From Bacillus sp. M6-12 (GTDB lineage Bacteria; Bacillota; Bacilli; Bacillales; DSM-1321): a DNA stretch of 64,000 nt. Below, piece by piece: positions 17,048-25,661 of the stretch. Made by a program: the position numbers and the translations under genes. Every line of letters starts with the position of its first letter. Position 1 is the stretch's first letter. The notes under the pieces were generated by a model. That model ran no database searches. It was not told the origin of the DNA and saw only the letters and a list, made by a program, of their open reading frames with translations. The DNA lies in assembly GCF_002860285.1 (NCBI RefSeq), contig NZ_PGVF01000005.1, positions 158,907 to 222,906 of the forward strand, in the 5' to 3' direction.

Positions 17048-17091
17048 TCCCCTATATAAAAAAATCTGGACGGATGGGAGGAGACGCTGCA

Positions 17092-17226
17092 ATGACTAAT
17101 CGTAATGATAATCGTGAACGTGTAAACAAATATCCAAACAATCTTAAAAACGGTACAGAATTCGCCCAGGATATCAATATCCGCAGTGAAATAACAAAAA
17201 GGGACTTACAAAAAAGAAATAAGTAA
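17092..17226 (+). CDS. Very small hydrophilic protein downstream of SASP gene
   Basis: 44 residues, hydrophilic, rich in Asn, Arg and Lys: MTNRNDNRERVNKYPNNLKN through ITKRDLQKRNK. GGGAGGAG precedes the ATG at 17092 by 8-9 nt, and a strong terminator follows the stop by 12 nt, so it is very likely expressed. The composition and position next to a spore-protein gene suggest a minor small spore protein, but I do not recognise a named Ssp family. Confidence 0.65.
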   Translation: MTNRNDNRERVNKYPNNLKNGTEFAQDINIRSEITKRDLQKRNK

Positions 17227-17237
17227 TCCAGAACCAC

Positions 17238-17270
17238 GCCTCCCAGGCAAACGTCGCCTGGGAGGCTTTA
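17238..17270 (+). terminator. Strong rho-independent terminator
   Basis: Perfect 11-bp stem GCCTCCCAGGC/GCCTGGGAGGC, seven-base loop, then TTTA. Confidence 0.9.
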
Positions 17271-17412
17271 TATTACTTCCATTTTTCTTATACACGTATA
17301 AAATAAAGGCATGAATTCTTATCTTCATATATAATAGGATAGTTGCCTCTTATTGTTGCACAATTGGGTAAAGGCCGACGCATAACGAAAAAATAAGGAG
17401 TCATACTGAACA

Positions 17413-18246
17413 ATGGATTTTCTAATGTTATTGAAAGCAATTATTTTAGGACTTGTGGAAGGAATAACCGAATTTGCACCTGTTTCGTCAACAGGACATA
17501 TGATTATTGTCGATGATATGTGGCTTCAGTCAAAAGAATTTTTAACGAAGCCTATTGCAAACACATTTAAAGTGGTGATTCAGCTTGGCTCCATTCTTGC
17601 TGTAGTCATTGTTTTCCGAAACAGATTCATTGATATGCTGGGGCTAAACCGCCTTTTCAATAAAGGTACTGTTCAGCATACACAAGGGTTAAAGCTGTCA
17701 CAAGTGATTGTCGGTTTAATACCTGCAGGAATCTTAGGCGTATTATTTGAGGATTATATTGATGAGCGTCTCTTTTCAACATCTTCTGTATTGATTGGAC
17801 TAGTTATCGGTGCAGTATTTATGATTATTGCTGATATTTTTGGAGCAAAAAACTTAAAGGTAGATTCTGTTGACCAGATTACATACAGACAGGCCTTTAC
17901 AATTGGACTGATTCAATGCTTCTCGCTCTGGCCAGGATTTTCCCGCTCAGGATCAACGATTTCTGGCGGGGTACTGTTAGGGTTAAGCCACCGCGCGGCT
18001 GCAGATTTCACATTTATCATGGCTGTTCCGATCATGGCTGGTGCGAGCTTCCTGTCATTGATTAAAAACCTTGAGTACTTCACGATGGATGCCATGCCGT
18101 TCTTTATCGCAGGATTTATCAGCGCGTTTGTATTTGCGTTAATATCGATTCGGTTTTTCCTAAAGCTGATTAACAAAGTTAAATTAATACCTTTTGCGAT
18201 TTATCGAATTGTACTGGCAGCAGTTATTTATATTGTTTACTTTTAA
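17413..18246 (+). CDS. uppP: Undecaprenyl-diphosphatase
   Basis: 277 residues, eight or so membrane segments. The two BacA/UppP signatures are intact: EGITEFAPVSSTGH (about 16-29) and PGFSRSGSTISGG (about 173-185). The enzyme dephosphorylates undecaprenyl pyrophosphate on the outer membrane face, recycles the lipid carrier for peptidoglycan and teichoic acids, and gives bacitracin tolerance. ATG 17413 lies about 13 nt after AAGGAG. Monocistronic with a strong terminator. Confidence 0.95.
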   Translation: MDFLMLLKAIILGLVEGITEFAPVSSTGHMIIVDDMWLQSKEFLTKPIANTFKVVIQLGSILAVVIVFRNRFIDMLGLNRLFNKGTVQHTQGLKLSQVIVGLIPAGILGVLFEDYIDERLFSTSSVLIGLVIGAVFMIIADIFGAKNLKVDSVDQITYRQAFTIGLIQCFSLWPGFSRSGSTISGGVLLGLSHRAAADFTFIMAVPIMAGASFLSLIKNLEYFTMDAMPFFIAGFISAFVFALISIRFFLKLINKVKLIPFAIYRIVLAAVIYIVYF

Positions 18247-18292
18247 AAAAACGGTTTCGGAGCATATTGAATGCTTCGAAACCGTTTTTTTG
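18246..18292 (+). terminator. Rho-independent terminator of uppP
   Basis: 15-bp stem (18251-18265 with 18271-18285, one G-U pair) followed by seven U. Confidence 0.93.
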
Positions 18293-18310
18293 TATTATGC
18301 TGCTTTTGAA

Positions 18311-18440
18311 AAGTCGAAAAATGCCGAGAAATCGATAAAATCGGGAAGTTGCCGTATAAATTTCCGGTGCTGAACGATAAAAATCCGAGGGTTGATTGAA
18401 AAAATTTGAAAGTTGTTCGATAAATCAATCAATGTTGATG
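18311..18440. repeat. Array A of degenerate ~21-nt units
   Basis: Six related units with cores CGAAAAATGCCG, CGATAAAATCGGG, CGTATAAATTTCCGG, CGATAAAAATCCGAG, TGAAAAAATTTGAAAG and CGATAAATC. They start near 18315, 18333, 18353, 18375, 18397 and 18418, that is 18-22 nt apart. There is no ORF. It lies between the convergent uppP and exoA genes. Arrays with the same period but other cores occur at 27836 and 31731. Confidence 0.55.
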
Positions 18441-18605
18441 ATAACTGCTTTTCTGCAATACCCTTCTGGGGTATAATTGGCTGAATTTCCCTATAATTTC
18501 CCGATAAAATAGCTAAAAAGGCAATCGGTTTTCAGAATCATAGTGTATTTACAAGTAAATAAAGCATTATTCCGGTTTTTATAATACTTTTTCTCCCTAT
18601 ATTAA

Positions 18606-18637
18606 AAACCGACCGGATATTGGTTTATCCGGTTTTC
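18606..18637 (-). terminator. Rho-independent terminator of exoA
   Basis: ACCGGATA pairs with TATCCGGT (18612-18619 with 18626-18633); five U follow on the minus strand. Confidence 0.75.
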
Positions 18638-18653
18638 TGGAAACTTTATGAAA

Positions 18654-19412
18654 TTAAACAAAATCCAGCTCCAAAACGACCGGGCAGTGGTCGCTGCCCA
18701 TTACATGTGAATCGATATGAGCGTTTTTCAATGAATCTTTTAATCTTTCAGAAACAATAAAATAGTCTATGCGCCAGCCTATATTCCGTTCTCTTACTTT
18801 ATTCATATAAGACCACCATGTATAGGCATCTTTTTGATCCGGGTTTAGGAATCTAAATGTATCAATAAAACCAGACTTTAGCAGCTCGGTCATTTTTCCG
18901 CGTTCTTCTGGCGTAAAGCCGGAGTTCTTAATATTGGATTTTGGGTTTTTTAAGTCGATTTCCTGATGGGCAACATTCAGATCGCCACAAAAAACGACAG
19001 GCTTAACCTTGTCCAATTCCATTAGATAATCCCGGATCTCATCTTCCCATTGGAGCCTGTATTCAATCCGTGATAAATCTCTTTTGGAGTTGGGTGTATA
19101 TACGTTTACAATATAAAAATCCTCGAATTCAAGGGTTAAAGTCCTTCCCTCCGGTTCGTCATCCCGAAGTCCAATTCCATATTTTACATTAAGGGGCTTT
19201 TTCTTAGTAAAAACCGCAGTACCGGAATAGCCTTTTTTCAGCGCATAGTTCCAATATTGTTCATAGCCTTCCAGCTCCATTGAAATTTGTCCTGCCTGCA
19301 GTTTTGATTCTTGAATGCAGAAAATATCCGCATCTGTATCCTTAAAATATTCTAAAAAACCTTTTCCAACACAAGCCCTTATTCCATTCACATTCCATGA
19401 AACCAATTTCAT
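18654..19412 (-). CDS. exoA: Exodeoxyribonuclease III
   Basis: 252 residues of the xthA/ExoA family: MKLVSWNVNGIRA, CIQESKLQ (metal-binding Glu), VYTPNSKRDLSRIEYR, FCGDLNVAHQEIDL (Asp/Asn), 'WRIDYFIVS' and GSDHCPVVLEL (catalytic His). It is a Mg-dependent AP endonuclease, 3' exonuclease and phosphatase in base-excision repair. The open frame starts ten codons earlier, but family members begin at MKLVSWN, hence ATG 19412 with AAGGAG about 13 nt upstream. Together with nfo the window encodes both AP endonuclease types. Confidence 0.94.
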   Translation of the reverse strand: MKLVSWNVNGIRACVGKGFLEYFKDTDADIFCIQESKLQAGQISMELEGYEQYWNYALKKGYSGTAVFTKKKPLNVKYGIGLRDDEPEGRTLTLEFEDFYIVNVYTPNSKRDLSRIEYRLQWEDEIRDYLMELDKVKPVVFCGDLNVAHQEIDLKNPKSNIKNSGFTPEERGKMTELLKSGFIDTFRFLNPDQKDAYTWWSYMNKVRERNIGWRIDYFIVSERLKDSLKNAHIDSHVMGSDHCPVVLELDFV

Positions 19413-19494
19413 TTTGGTATTTCGTCTCCTTGCTGCCAGCATACAAAGCTGAATATTAAATCTTTCCTATATCATGCTGATCGTTTTTTCGCTT

Positions 19495-20224
19495 TTAATC
19501 GTCTTCGTCCAGGAACAATTCTTTTAAAAATTGATCCCTTCTATTCAAAAAGCCTTTCATTATCTGATAATGGTCGGTCATTTCATATTGTACCTCTGAA
19601 ATTTCAGCTTCGTCAAAACTGTAGATTGTGGCATTCGGATAGCCAAGCAGTATGGGGAATGGGTTGCTATAATAAATTGACTTTCGCCATCAGTTACTAA
19701 GTCATGAAGAATTCTTAAAAACGCAAGCTGTCTTTGCGGAGACAGTGCGGCTTCTGGTTCATCTAATAAATAGATTCCTCTCCCTTTAAACCGATTCAGG
19801 AAGAGAGCCAAGAAAGATTCACCGTGCGATTGGTGATGCAAAGAACGCCCGCCATAATTCAAAAAGCCTGTATCATCATCTACCTCTTCAAATGAGTGGC
19901 AAAATGATAAAATGACTCCGCGCGAAGAAAGAAACTATTAGTAATTTTTGGAAGCCATGAGAGTGTAATATAATTACCAAGCTCAGATTTAGACGCATAA
20001 AGATCATAAGCATTATTACGGCCGCCACCGGCGGTATTAAATCCGCATTTTTCAGCAATTGCTTCCAACAATGTAGATTTCCCTGATCCGTTTTCTCCCA
20101 CAAAAAAGGTTACATTATTTTTTAACTCCAGTTCATGAAAACTGTTAATACAGGGAATGTTAAACGGATATTCGTCAGTATTAAGTATTCTTTCTCTTTG
20201 AATAGTAATTTTTCTTAAAGACAT
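19495..20224 (-). pseudogene. AAA/ABC-type ATPase gene broken by two frameshifts
   Basis: The 5' fragment (20224-19880) carries Walker A FFVGENGSGKSTLLEAI. After a one-base loss near 19878, homologous coding continues in another frame (EEVDDDTGFLNYGGRSL) with the signature-like HGESFLALF and Walker B YLLDEPEAALSP. A second one-base loss near 19655 (ATHSP) shifts the frame again, and the proper C-terminus (GYPNATIYSFDEAEISEVQY... to stop 19495-19497) reads in a third frame. The intact product would be about 243 residues, an SMC-like AAA ATPase of unknown role. Either a recent pseudogene or two sequencing errors. Confidence 0.8.
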
Positions 20225-20292
20225 TTTAAGACACCTGCAAGCTTATTAGTTTCAGTAAATTAGTAAATCAGAATTTTATATTGGTACTTTGT

Positions 20293-20805
20293 TTATTTTA
20301 ACGAAGACAGTAAATCTGTCAATTCGCAATAAATTCCCACAACTTCTTCCATTTTCATCCGCACCAGCCCGCTGGAGGATGGGGCCACAAAATCAATTGT
20401 CCCTGGCACCACAGAAATTTCCTGGCGTCCCCACTTCGCCTCCTTTTTTTTACTGAATTGCTGATATACTCCTTTGCCTACATAACAGGCAATCTTTGGT
20501 TTAAAGGTTCGGATTTTCCCTCTCAATTCCAACCGGCCTTCCTGATATTCATCTTTCGTAATTTCGTCAGCTGCTTTTGTTGGCCGGGAAACGATATTCG
20601 TTAATCCGTATCCCAGTTCCAGTAACAAATGGTTCTCTTCAGGAAGAAATTTTCGCGGCGTGAGGCCTGCTTCGTGAAGGATTTTCCAGAAACGGTTATT
20701 GGGGTTTGCATAATGGAATCCTGATTCTCCTGAACGGATACTTGGGTTAAAGCCGACGAATAAAATATCTAGACCTTCTTTTAGATGGTCCGGAATAGGA
20801 TTCAT
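20293..20805 (-). CDS. mug: G/U(T) mismatch-specific DNA glycosylase
   Basis: 170 residues of the MUG/TDG branch of the uracil-DNA glycosylase superfamily: motif 1 FVGFNPSIRSGESGFHYANP and NNRFWKIL; motif 2 region VPGTIDFVAPSSSGLVRM. The enzyme removes uracil, and weakly thymine or etheno-cytosine, mispaired with G. The start ATG 20805 lies in MNPIPDHLKEGLDILFVG. A third base-excision gene in this region after nfo and exoA. Confidence 0.92.
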   Translation of the reverse strand: MNPIPDHLKEGLDILFVGFNPSIRSGESGFHYANPNNRFWKILHEAGLTPRKFLPEENHLLLELGYGLTNIVSRPTKAADEITKDEYQEGRLELRGKIRTFKPKIACYVGKGVYQQFSKKKEAKWGRQEISVVPGTIDFVAPSSSGLVRMKMEEVVGIYCELTDLLSSLK

Positions 20806-20831
20806 TTTCTCACCTTCCTCAACCTATATAT

Positions 20832-20859
20832 AAAAAGCGGTCCTCTAATAGAAGACCGC
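20832..20859 (-). terminator. Rho-independent terminator
   Basis: GCGGTC/GACCGC stem (20837-20842 with 20854-20859) and five U on the minus strand, just past the stop of the 20867-21268 gene. Confidence 0.75.
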
Positions 20860-20866
20860 CTAACTA

Positions 20867-21268
20867 TTATTCTTTAACTGCTTTTCCTGCTTCAGCAATA
20901 TGGTGCATCAGGTGGGCAAGATGGTGAAGCGGTCCATATTCTTCTTCATCATCTTCGTCATCCGCTTCTTCAGTAAATTCCATGTCATTTAAGTATAGAG
21001 CCATAAATTCATAAAAATCCTTCAATTCAAAGGAATAGCAAGCGCTCGGATCCTCATTATCCTCTTCATATTGAAGAACCATGTAAGAGATATCGCCATC
21101 CGCGTCTGCCGCGTCGAAGAAGACAAAGAACCCGATATTAGTGTCAAATTCAAATAGGTGCCTTGTTCCGCCCACTGTTGCTTTTTCGAAATCTTCCTCA
21201 TTCAGCTTTTGAATTGTCATGGAGTCCACGTTATCTTCCTGATGAAAGCTAACAATAAATGAATTCAA
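20867..21268 (-). CDS. Acidic hypothetical protein
   Basis: 133 residues, strongly acidic (EFTEEADDEDDEEEYG at about 97-112) with a histidine-rich tail (LHHLAHLMHHIAEAGKAV). No signal peptide or membrane segment. The first half looks like a folded alpha/beta domain (IGFFVFFDAADADGDISYMVLQY). The start is ATG 21268 preceded by AAGGAGG. I do not recognise the family. Monocistronic. Confidence 0.7.
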   Translation of the reverse strand: MNSFIVSFHQEDNVDSMTIQKLNEEDFEKATVGGTRHLFEFDTNIGFFVFFDAADADGDISYMVLQYEEDNEDPSACYSFELKDFYEFMALYLNDMEFTEEADDEDDEEEYGPLHHLAHLMHHIAEAGKAVKE

Positions 21269-21319
21269 AGTCTTCGCCTCCTTATTAAAATGTAAACAAG
21301 TATAACTGTCTCAACAATT

Positions 21320-21521
21320 ACAGATGACTAGCTAGAACGCCCAGCCCCGACGAACAGGACAAGGAAAAGCTGCCGCGATACATCTCACGAAACAAAGCGC
21401 TAGCTTGGTGAGGATGGGCAAGTGCCGGCGTCGCCACAGGACGAAGGTTGTAACATGGTTTTAGTTACAACACTGGCGATCTTAGACGTTCTTCCTCTAA
21501 CAGGGCGCATGCGCTTTTCTT
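21320..21521. repeat. Dispersed intergenic repeat, copy 2
   Basis: Begins ACAGATGACTAGCTAGAACG and ends GGGCGCATGCGCTTTTCTT. The end blocks CGCCCAGCCCC and GGGCGC match the common Bacillaceae intergenic repeat. It contains CGCCACAGGACG, a partial version of the AGGAY hairpin seen near the rRNA operon. No coding potential. It fills most of the gap between the acidic protein gene and the DinB gene. Confidence 0.7.
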
Positions 21522-21586
21522 ACATACATTATAGTTTTTACCCTATTTATGTAAAATAACCCCTATTTGCCGATTTTGGTTATGGT

Positions 21587-22057
21587 CTAATTTTTGATTG
21601 CTGAATTAGCGATCACACGTTTCATGGCGTGAACTTGCCCTAAATGATATGACTGGTGATAAACGGCCATGTTCGCCAGTTCGCCAAAGGTTTCCAGATC
21701 GAGGAACGGTTTTTTCAGTTTTTCGTCTAACCGTTCAAACGGAATGTCTTTAATTCGGATCACCTGTTCTTTCAGCTGTGCGGTCAATTCTTCAATCGAA
21801 GGAGCATCACCCTGCCATTCGGATGGTTTTGTCCCAGGTCCAAACAATTCAATATAATTTTCGGGAAGATGGGCAGATTTTTTTGGAAAACCAAACATAA
21901 ATTGTTCTGTAACAGTCAAAATATGCCCGGCATGCCAGCGAATGTTGTTGTTGAAACCTTCAGGCTGGATATCCAACATTTCTTTTTCAATGCCTTCAAG
22001 TGTGCGAACGATAAATATGTTCGTCAATTCAAATTGTTTATACAATAGTTCACTCAT
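21587..22057 (-). CDS. DinB-family protein
   Basis: 156 residues, four-helix DinB fold: RWHAGHILTVTEQFM near residue 40 supplies the first metal-ligand histidines, and MAVYHQSYHLGQVHAMKR near the C-terminus the others. DinB relatives include bacillithiol S-transferases and other metal-dependent thiol transferases; the specific reaction is unknown. GGGAGG precedes ATG 22057; the open frame begins fifteen codons earlier without a ribosome site. Confidence 0.85.
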   Translation of the reverse strand: MSELLYKQFELTNIFIVRTLEGIEKEMLDIQPEGFNNNIRWHAGHILTVTEQFMFGFPKKSAHLPENYIELFGPGTKPSEWQGDAPSIEELTAQLKEQVIRIKDIPFERLDEKLKKPFLDLETFGELANMAVYHQSYHLGQVHAMKRVIANSAIKN

Positions 22058-22176
22058 TGCATTTCCTCCCTTTTTAAAAAATGAGATGAATCGTTGTTGC
22101 AATTTGCTCCTTCATATATATTTAACATCGTAGGATGTAATTCCTGCTAATCTTAAAAAACTCTATACGTTAAACT

Positions 22177-24429
22177 TTAGAGCAAAACTCCAGCAGGCAG
22201 CTGGGCAAGAAAATATTCACTTACTGCCATTGAATCGAGCCTGCTTGCGACATATGGCGGCTGCACTCTTTTTGCACATTCGACCGGAATTCCAAGCCAA
22301 AACAATCTCCCATCAATGATCATAAATGGTAAAGAAAAGCTTTCCTGAATCCACTTATCAGGAGCTATGCCATGTATGCTTGCCTCCGAGAGGACTGTCA
22401 GCTTCGCATTGCTGCTTTTTGAGGAAAGCATTTTTATCCATATTTCAGGTAATAACTTTGCATTGGGGAGGGAAAGAACAATTGATTCTCTAGCTTCGGC
22501 AATATCCTGGGCGGCTCTTTCCAATTTTCTTGCATGCATCCATTGCAGGCGATGATGCTGGTTTTTAATCCAGGCACCTATTTGGCCGATATCTGCTGTC
22601 TGACCAAGGTTTGACTGATGAGTAATCAGCTTATGCAATGTCTTGCTTCTATAAATTTTATCCTTACTAAATTCACTGTCAGCTACATGAATAAATTTGC
22701 CCTTTGTTCTCGTAATCGCAACATTAATCAGCCTTTCGCTGCCAGGACCTGTAAGCAGCATGCCGGCCCTTTCATGAGGGTAGCTGTCCACTCCATCAAA
22801 TATCATGACTTCCCGCTCACTTCCTTGAAAACGGTGTACGGTTGCTGCCAGGATATCGGCTGTTTCCCTTTCCTTGCTATAAAGGTCTTTTAACAGAATC
22901 TCCATTAGTTCAGCCTGTGCCCGGTAAGGGGTGGCATAACCGATCGAGCGTGACCCGCCTACATACGCTTCATGTATCAATTGAAAAGACAGCATCAAAT
23001 GCGATGGGTTGATTCTGGAGCCAGATGATTTTTCAGTCAGGCAGTTTTCTCCTGTAAAGGCAGTATCAACTAGCATGGATGCCCGATCTGGAAACGGAGC
23101 TCGCCCTGCTATATCCTGACGGCTAGTAAAAACAGTTTCGTGGTCAGCGACAAGTCCATGGTAAATATGCCTGTTTGTAAAAGCAGAAATTTCAGGGTGC
23201 ATTCTTCTTTGCTCGTCCAATAGAAACAGATGCGGATGAAGCTGGCTGCCTTGCTGCTCGTTAACAACTCCTGCCCGGTGAAAAATGTCCTCTTTAAGCC
23301 ATTTAGTTACTAATTCATGGCGTGCAGCTGCAATAGGCGGCAGCTGTTTAAAGTCGCCGCAAACAATGATCCTCTTCGCAAGTGAAGCGGCGAATGCAAT
23401 TTGTGGCACATAGGCCATGCTTGCTTCGTCAACGATGACCAGATTAAATTCATTCGCATAGATTGCTTCGTCTGTCGCGGCCTTTGCCAGAGTGGTAGCA
23501 ACTATCTTGGCTTCCTTTAAAAACTGAATCTCTTTATAACGAATTTTTTCAAGGACTCGGGAAATTTTTGTTTCCAGATCTATAAGCTGGTCTGTATCCC
23601 GCTTGCTGAATGAACGGCCAATATCCTGCTTTAGCAATCGCTTTTCTTCGAACAATTGCTGACGTTCTTCAGCGAGCTGCGGGTGATGTTTGCCGATTAG
23701 CTGGGTGGTTGTCAGTCTTTCTAAACCTGAAAGGATTTCTCCGGATTGTGAACCATACCGAAGAATTTCTCCTTCAACAAACTTCTTCTTTTTAGTTAAA
23801 AAAGCAGATGTTTCTTGTGCAAGGACATCGACTGCCTGGTTGCTGTGAGAAACGATCAGCACTCGTTCTCCCTTAAGGTACTTATTGGCAGCTACTCGTG
23901 CGAGTGTATGTGTTTTTCCTGTACCGGGCGGGCCCCATACATATGTAACCGGGTTGTACTTTGCCCTTGCAAACAGTTGCTGCAGCTTCGTTTTGCCGCG
24001 TGAATCAGGCTGCTTTGCCGGCATGGAAGGATCTATCAGCTTTTTGATTCTAACCCGTTTATTTTTGCTTTTCCCGGCTTCATCCAATCGTAAAATAAGC
24101 TGTTCAAGCAATTCCCATGGGTCAAACAATATATGGGCATCCGAGATCAAATCTCCAAGCGATTGAGTTAAAGCGAGAATCACACTGTTTCCTTCAGAGG
24201 AAAGGATTCTTCCATCCGCCATCATGCTGCCCCATTCCAAGCGTATCGAAGAACCGAGCGGGATCTTGATAGATGAACTTGTCTCAAAATAATAATTATA
24301 AGAACCTTCAGCTGACAGCAAATGGCCGTTTTTAATGCGGTATTTCGTACTGCCGTACTTTTTTATATATTGAATTTCGATTTGAAGGGCCTTTTGCCAT
24401 TCTTTAATTAAACCGATTGTAGTTGTCAT
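22177..24429 (-). CDS. Superfamily 1 (UPF1/IGHMBP2-like) helicase with C-terminal extension
   Basis: 750 residues. SF1B core: Walker A WGPPGTGKTHTLARV (about 164-178), DEASM (about 335), GDFKQLPPI (motif III), DEQRRMHPEIS (IV), QGSEREVMIFD and VAITRTKGKFIHV (VI). The N-terminal 150 residues are beta-rich and OB-like. The last 110 residues (ARESIVLSLPNAKLLPEIWI to the end) resemble the half-PLD region that some bacterial AAA/SF1 helicases carry, but the HKD motif is not seen. DNA or RNA substrate unknown. ATG 24429 follows AAGGAAGAG. Monocistronic. Confidence 0.82.
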   Translation of the reverse strand: MTTTIGLIKEWQKALQIEIQYIKKYGSTKYRIKNGHLLSAEGSYNYYFETSSSIKIPLGSSIRLEWGSMMADGRILSSEGNSVILALTQSLGDLISDAHILFDPWELLEQLILRLDEAGKSKNKRVRIKKLIDPSMPAKQPDSRGKTKLQQLFARAKYNPVTYVWGPPGTGKTHTLARVAANKYLKGERVLIVSHSNQAVDVLAQETSAFLTKKKKFVEGEILRYGSQSGEILSGLERLTTTQLIGKHHPQLAEERQQLFEEKRLLKQDIGRSFSKRDTDQLIDLETKISRVLEKIRYKEIQFLKEAKIVATTLAKAATDEAIYANEFNLVIVDEASMAYVPQIAFAASLAKRIIVCGDFKQLPPIAAARHELVTKWLKEDIFHRAGVVNEQQGSQLHPHLFLLDEQRRMHPEISAFTNRHIYHGLVADHETVFTSRQDIAGRAPFPDRASMLVDTAFTGENCLTEKSSGSRINPSHLMLSFQLIHEAYVGGSRSIGYATPYRAQAELMEILLKDLYSKERETADILAATVHRFQGSEREVMIFDGVDSYPHERAGMLLTGPGSERLINVAITRTKGKFIHVADSEFSKDKIYRSKTLHKLITHQSNLGQTADIGQIGAWIKNQHHRLQWMHARKLERAAQDIAEARESIVLSLPNAKLLPEIWIKMLSSKSSNAKLTVLSEASIHGIAPDKWIQESFSLPFMIIDGRLFWLGIPVECAKRVQPPYVASRLDSMAVSEYFLAQLPAGVLL

Positions 24430-24581
24430 GCTTCTCTTCCTTTGTTTAATTTAAATCGGTTTCTAGTGGTTCCCGAGGGTTAGCTTAAATATGATTGTAT
24501 TAGAATAAAAGTCTCTGTTAAGCTTCGCAGTTGATTTCCGCTACACGTATGCTAAATGCCCTGCTATTAAATCTCACAGAA

Positions 24582-24611
24582 AAACCCTGTCATACAGAAT
24601 GACAAGGTTTT
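24582..24611 (-). terminator. Rho-independent terminator
   Basis: AACCCTGTCAT pairs with ATGACAAGGTT (one mismatch); U-tract on the minus strand after the patatin gene. Confidence 0.75.
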
Positions 24612-24631
24612 ACATTCATTCTTTCCCTTTT

Positions 24632-25483
24632 TTATAAAAATTCAAGCATTTCAGCAGATCTTCTTTTCGCTTCAACATAGCCTTGCTGATATAGCTTGTC
24701 CAGTTTAGCAGGGTTTCGTTCGATTCGGCCAACCTCCAGCTTTTCCATTGGCCGGATAATAAACACATTGCCTTGTGCTTCTTGATCCTCCAAATAACTG
24801 ACTGTGCTGTTATAAACCTCATGGCGGTTCATTATCGACCGGACTAACCCTTCATAATGGCCGTATTTCCGTTTTAACAACCAACCTAAAGAAGGTTTTT
24901 TCTTAAAATATCCTTCATTCCTAGTTAATATTACAACGTTTTTTAGATTGCCATCCTGTTCCGATTTTTTTATCGGGATTGGATCGGAAATGCCGCCATC
25001 AAGCAGATATCTGCCATTATAGCTGATTTCCGGCGCCATGAATGGGAGCGAGCTGGAAGCACGTAAAACGGTTAAAATATCTTCGTTATTCGCGAACTGT
25101 GATTTCTCGAAATATACTGGCTCTCCAGTCATGCAATCGGTAGTTCCAACAACGAATTGTCTTTCTTCCTGATGAAAAGTATTAAAATCAAACGGTACAA
25201 GTTCATTTGGCAGCTTATCAAAAATAAAATCCATCCCGAATAACTCTCTGCTCCTAACAAAACGTTTAAGAGAAATGTACTCCGGATGTGTACTATACTG
25301 GATAGTTACTTTATGATTTCGGCCTATTTGTCTGGAAACGTAGGAAGATCCATGGCAAGCTCCTGCAGAAACCCCAATTACGTAAGGGAGCTGGATATTC
25401 TGTTCCATAAAGAAGTGCAAGACTCCTGCTGTGAAGGCTCCTCTCATACCTCCGCCTTCTAAAACCAGTCCTGTATTTTGCAT
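24632..25483 (-). CDS. Patatin-like phospholipase
   Basis: 283 residues. Oxyanion loop LEGGGMRGAFTAG (8-20), nucleophile elbow GVSAG with Ser39, and the catalytic DGG with Asp162: an intact Ser-Asp dyad of the patatin/RssA/YjjU type. Predicted cytoplasmic lipid acyl hydrolase. ATG 25483 with AGAGGCG upstream. Monocistronic with its own terminator. Physiological substrate not known for the Bacillus members. Confidence 0.9.
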   Translation of the reverse strand: MQNTGLVLEGGGMRGAFTAGVLHFFMEQNIQLPYVIGVSAGACHGSSYVSRQIGRNHKVTIQYSTHPEYISLKRFVRSRELFGMDFIFDKLPNELVPFDFNTFHQEERQFVVGTTDCMTGEPVYFEKSQFANNEDILTVLRASSSLPFMAPEISYNGRYLLDGGISDPIPIKKSEQDGNLKNVVILTRNEGYFKKKPSLGWLLKRKYGHYEGLVRSIMNRHEVYNSTVSYLEDQEAQGNVFIIRPMEKLEVGRIERNPAKLDKLYQQGYVEAKRRSAEMLEFL

Positions 25484-25661
25484 ATATAAATCGCCTCTTT
25501 AATTTATCTTTATATCTCTACGATTTTACCATAACTGCAGCCCAATCAAAACTGATGATGCCATATAAGCAGTTCTGGGAAAAATATTTAATAACATCAA
25601 GTTTACTTGAAATAAAAAGAAGGAATGAAAGAGAAAGACGTTCAATACGGGAGGTTACATA

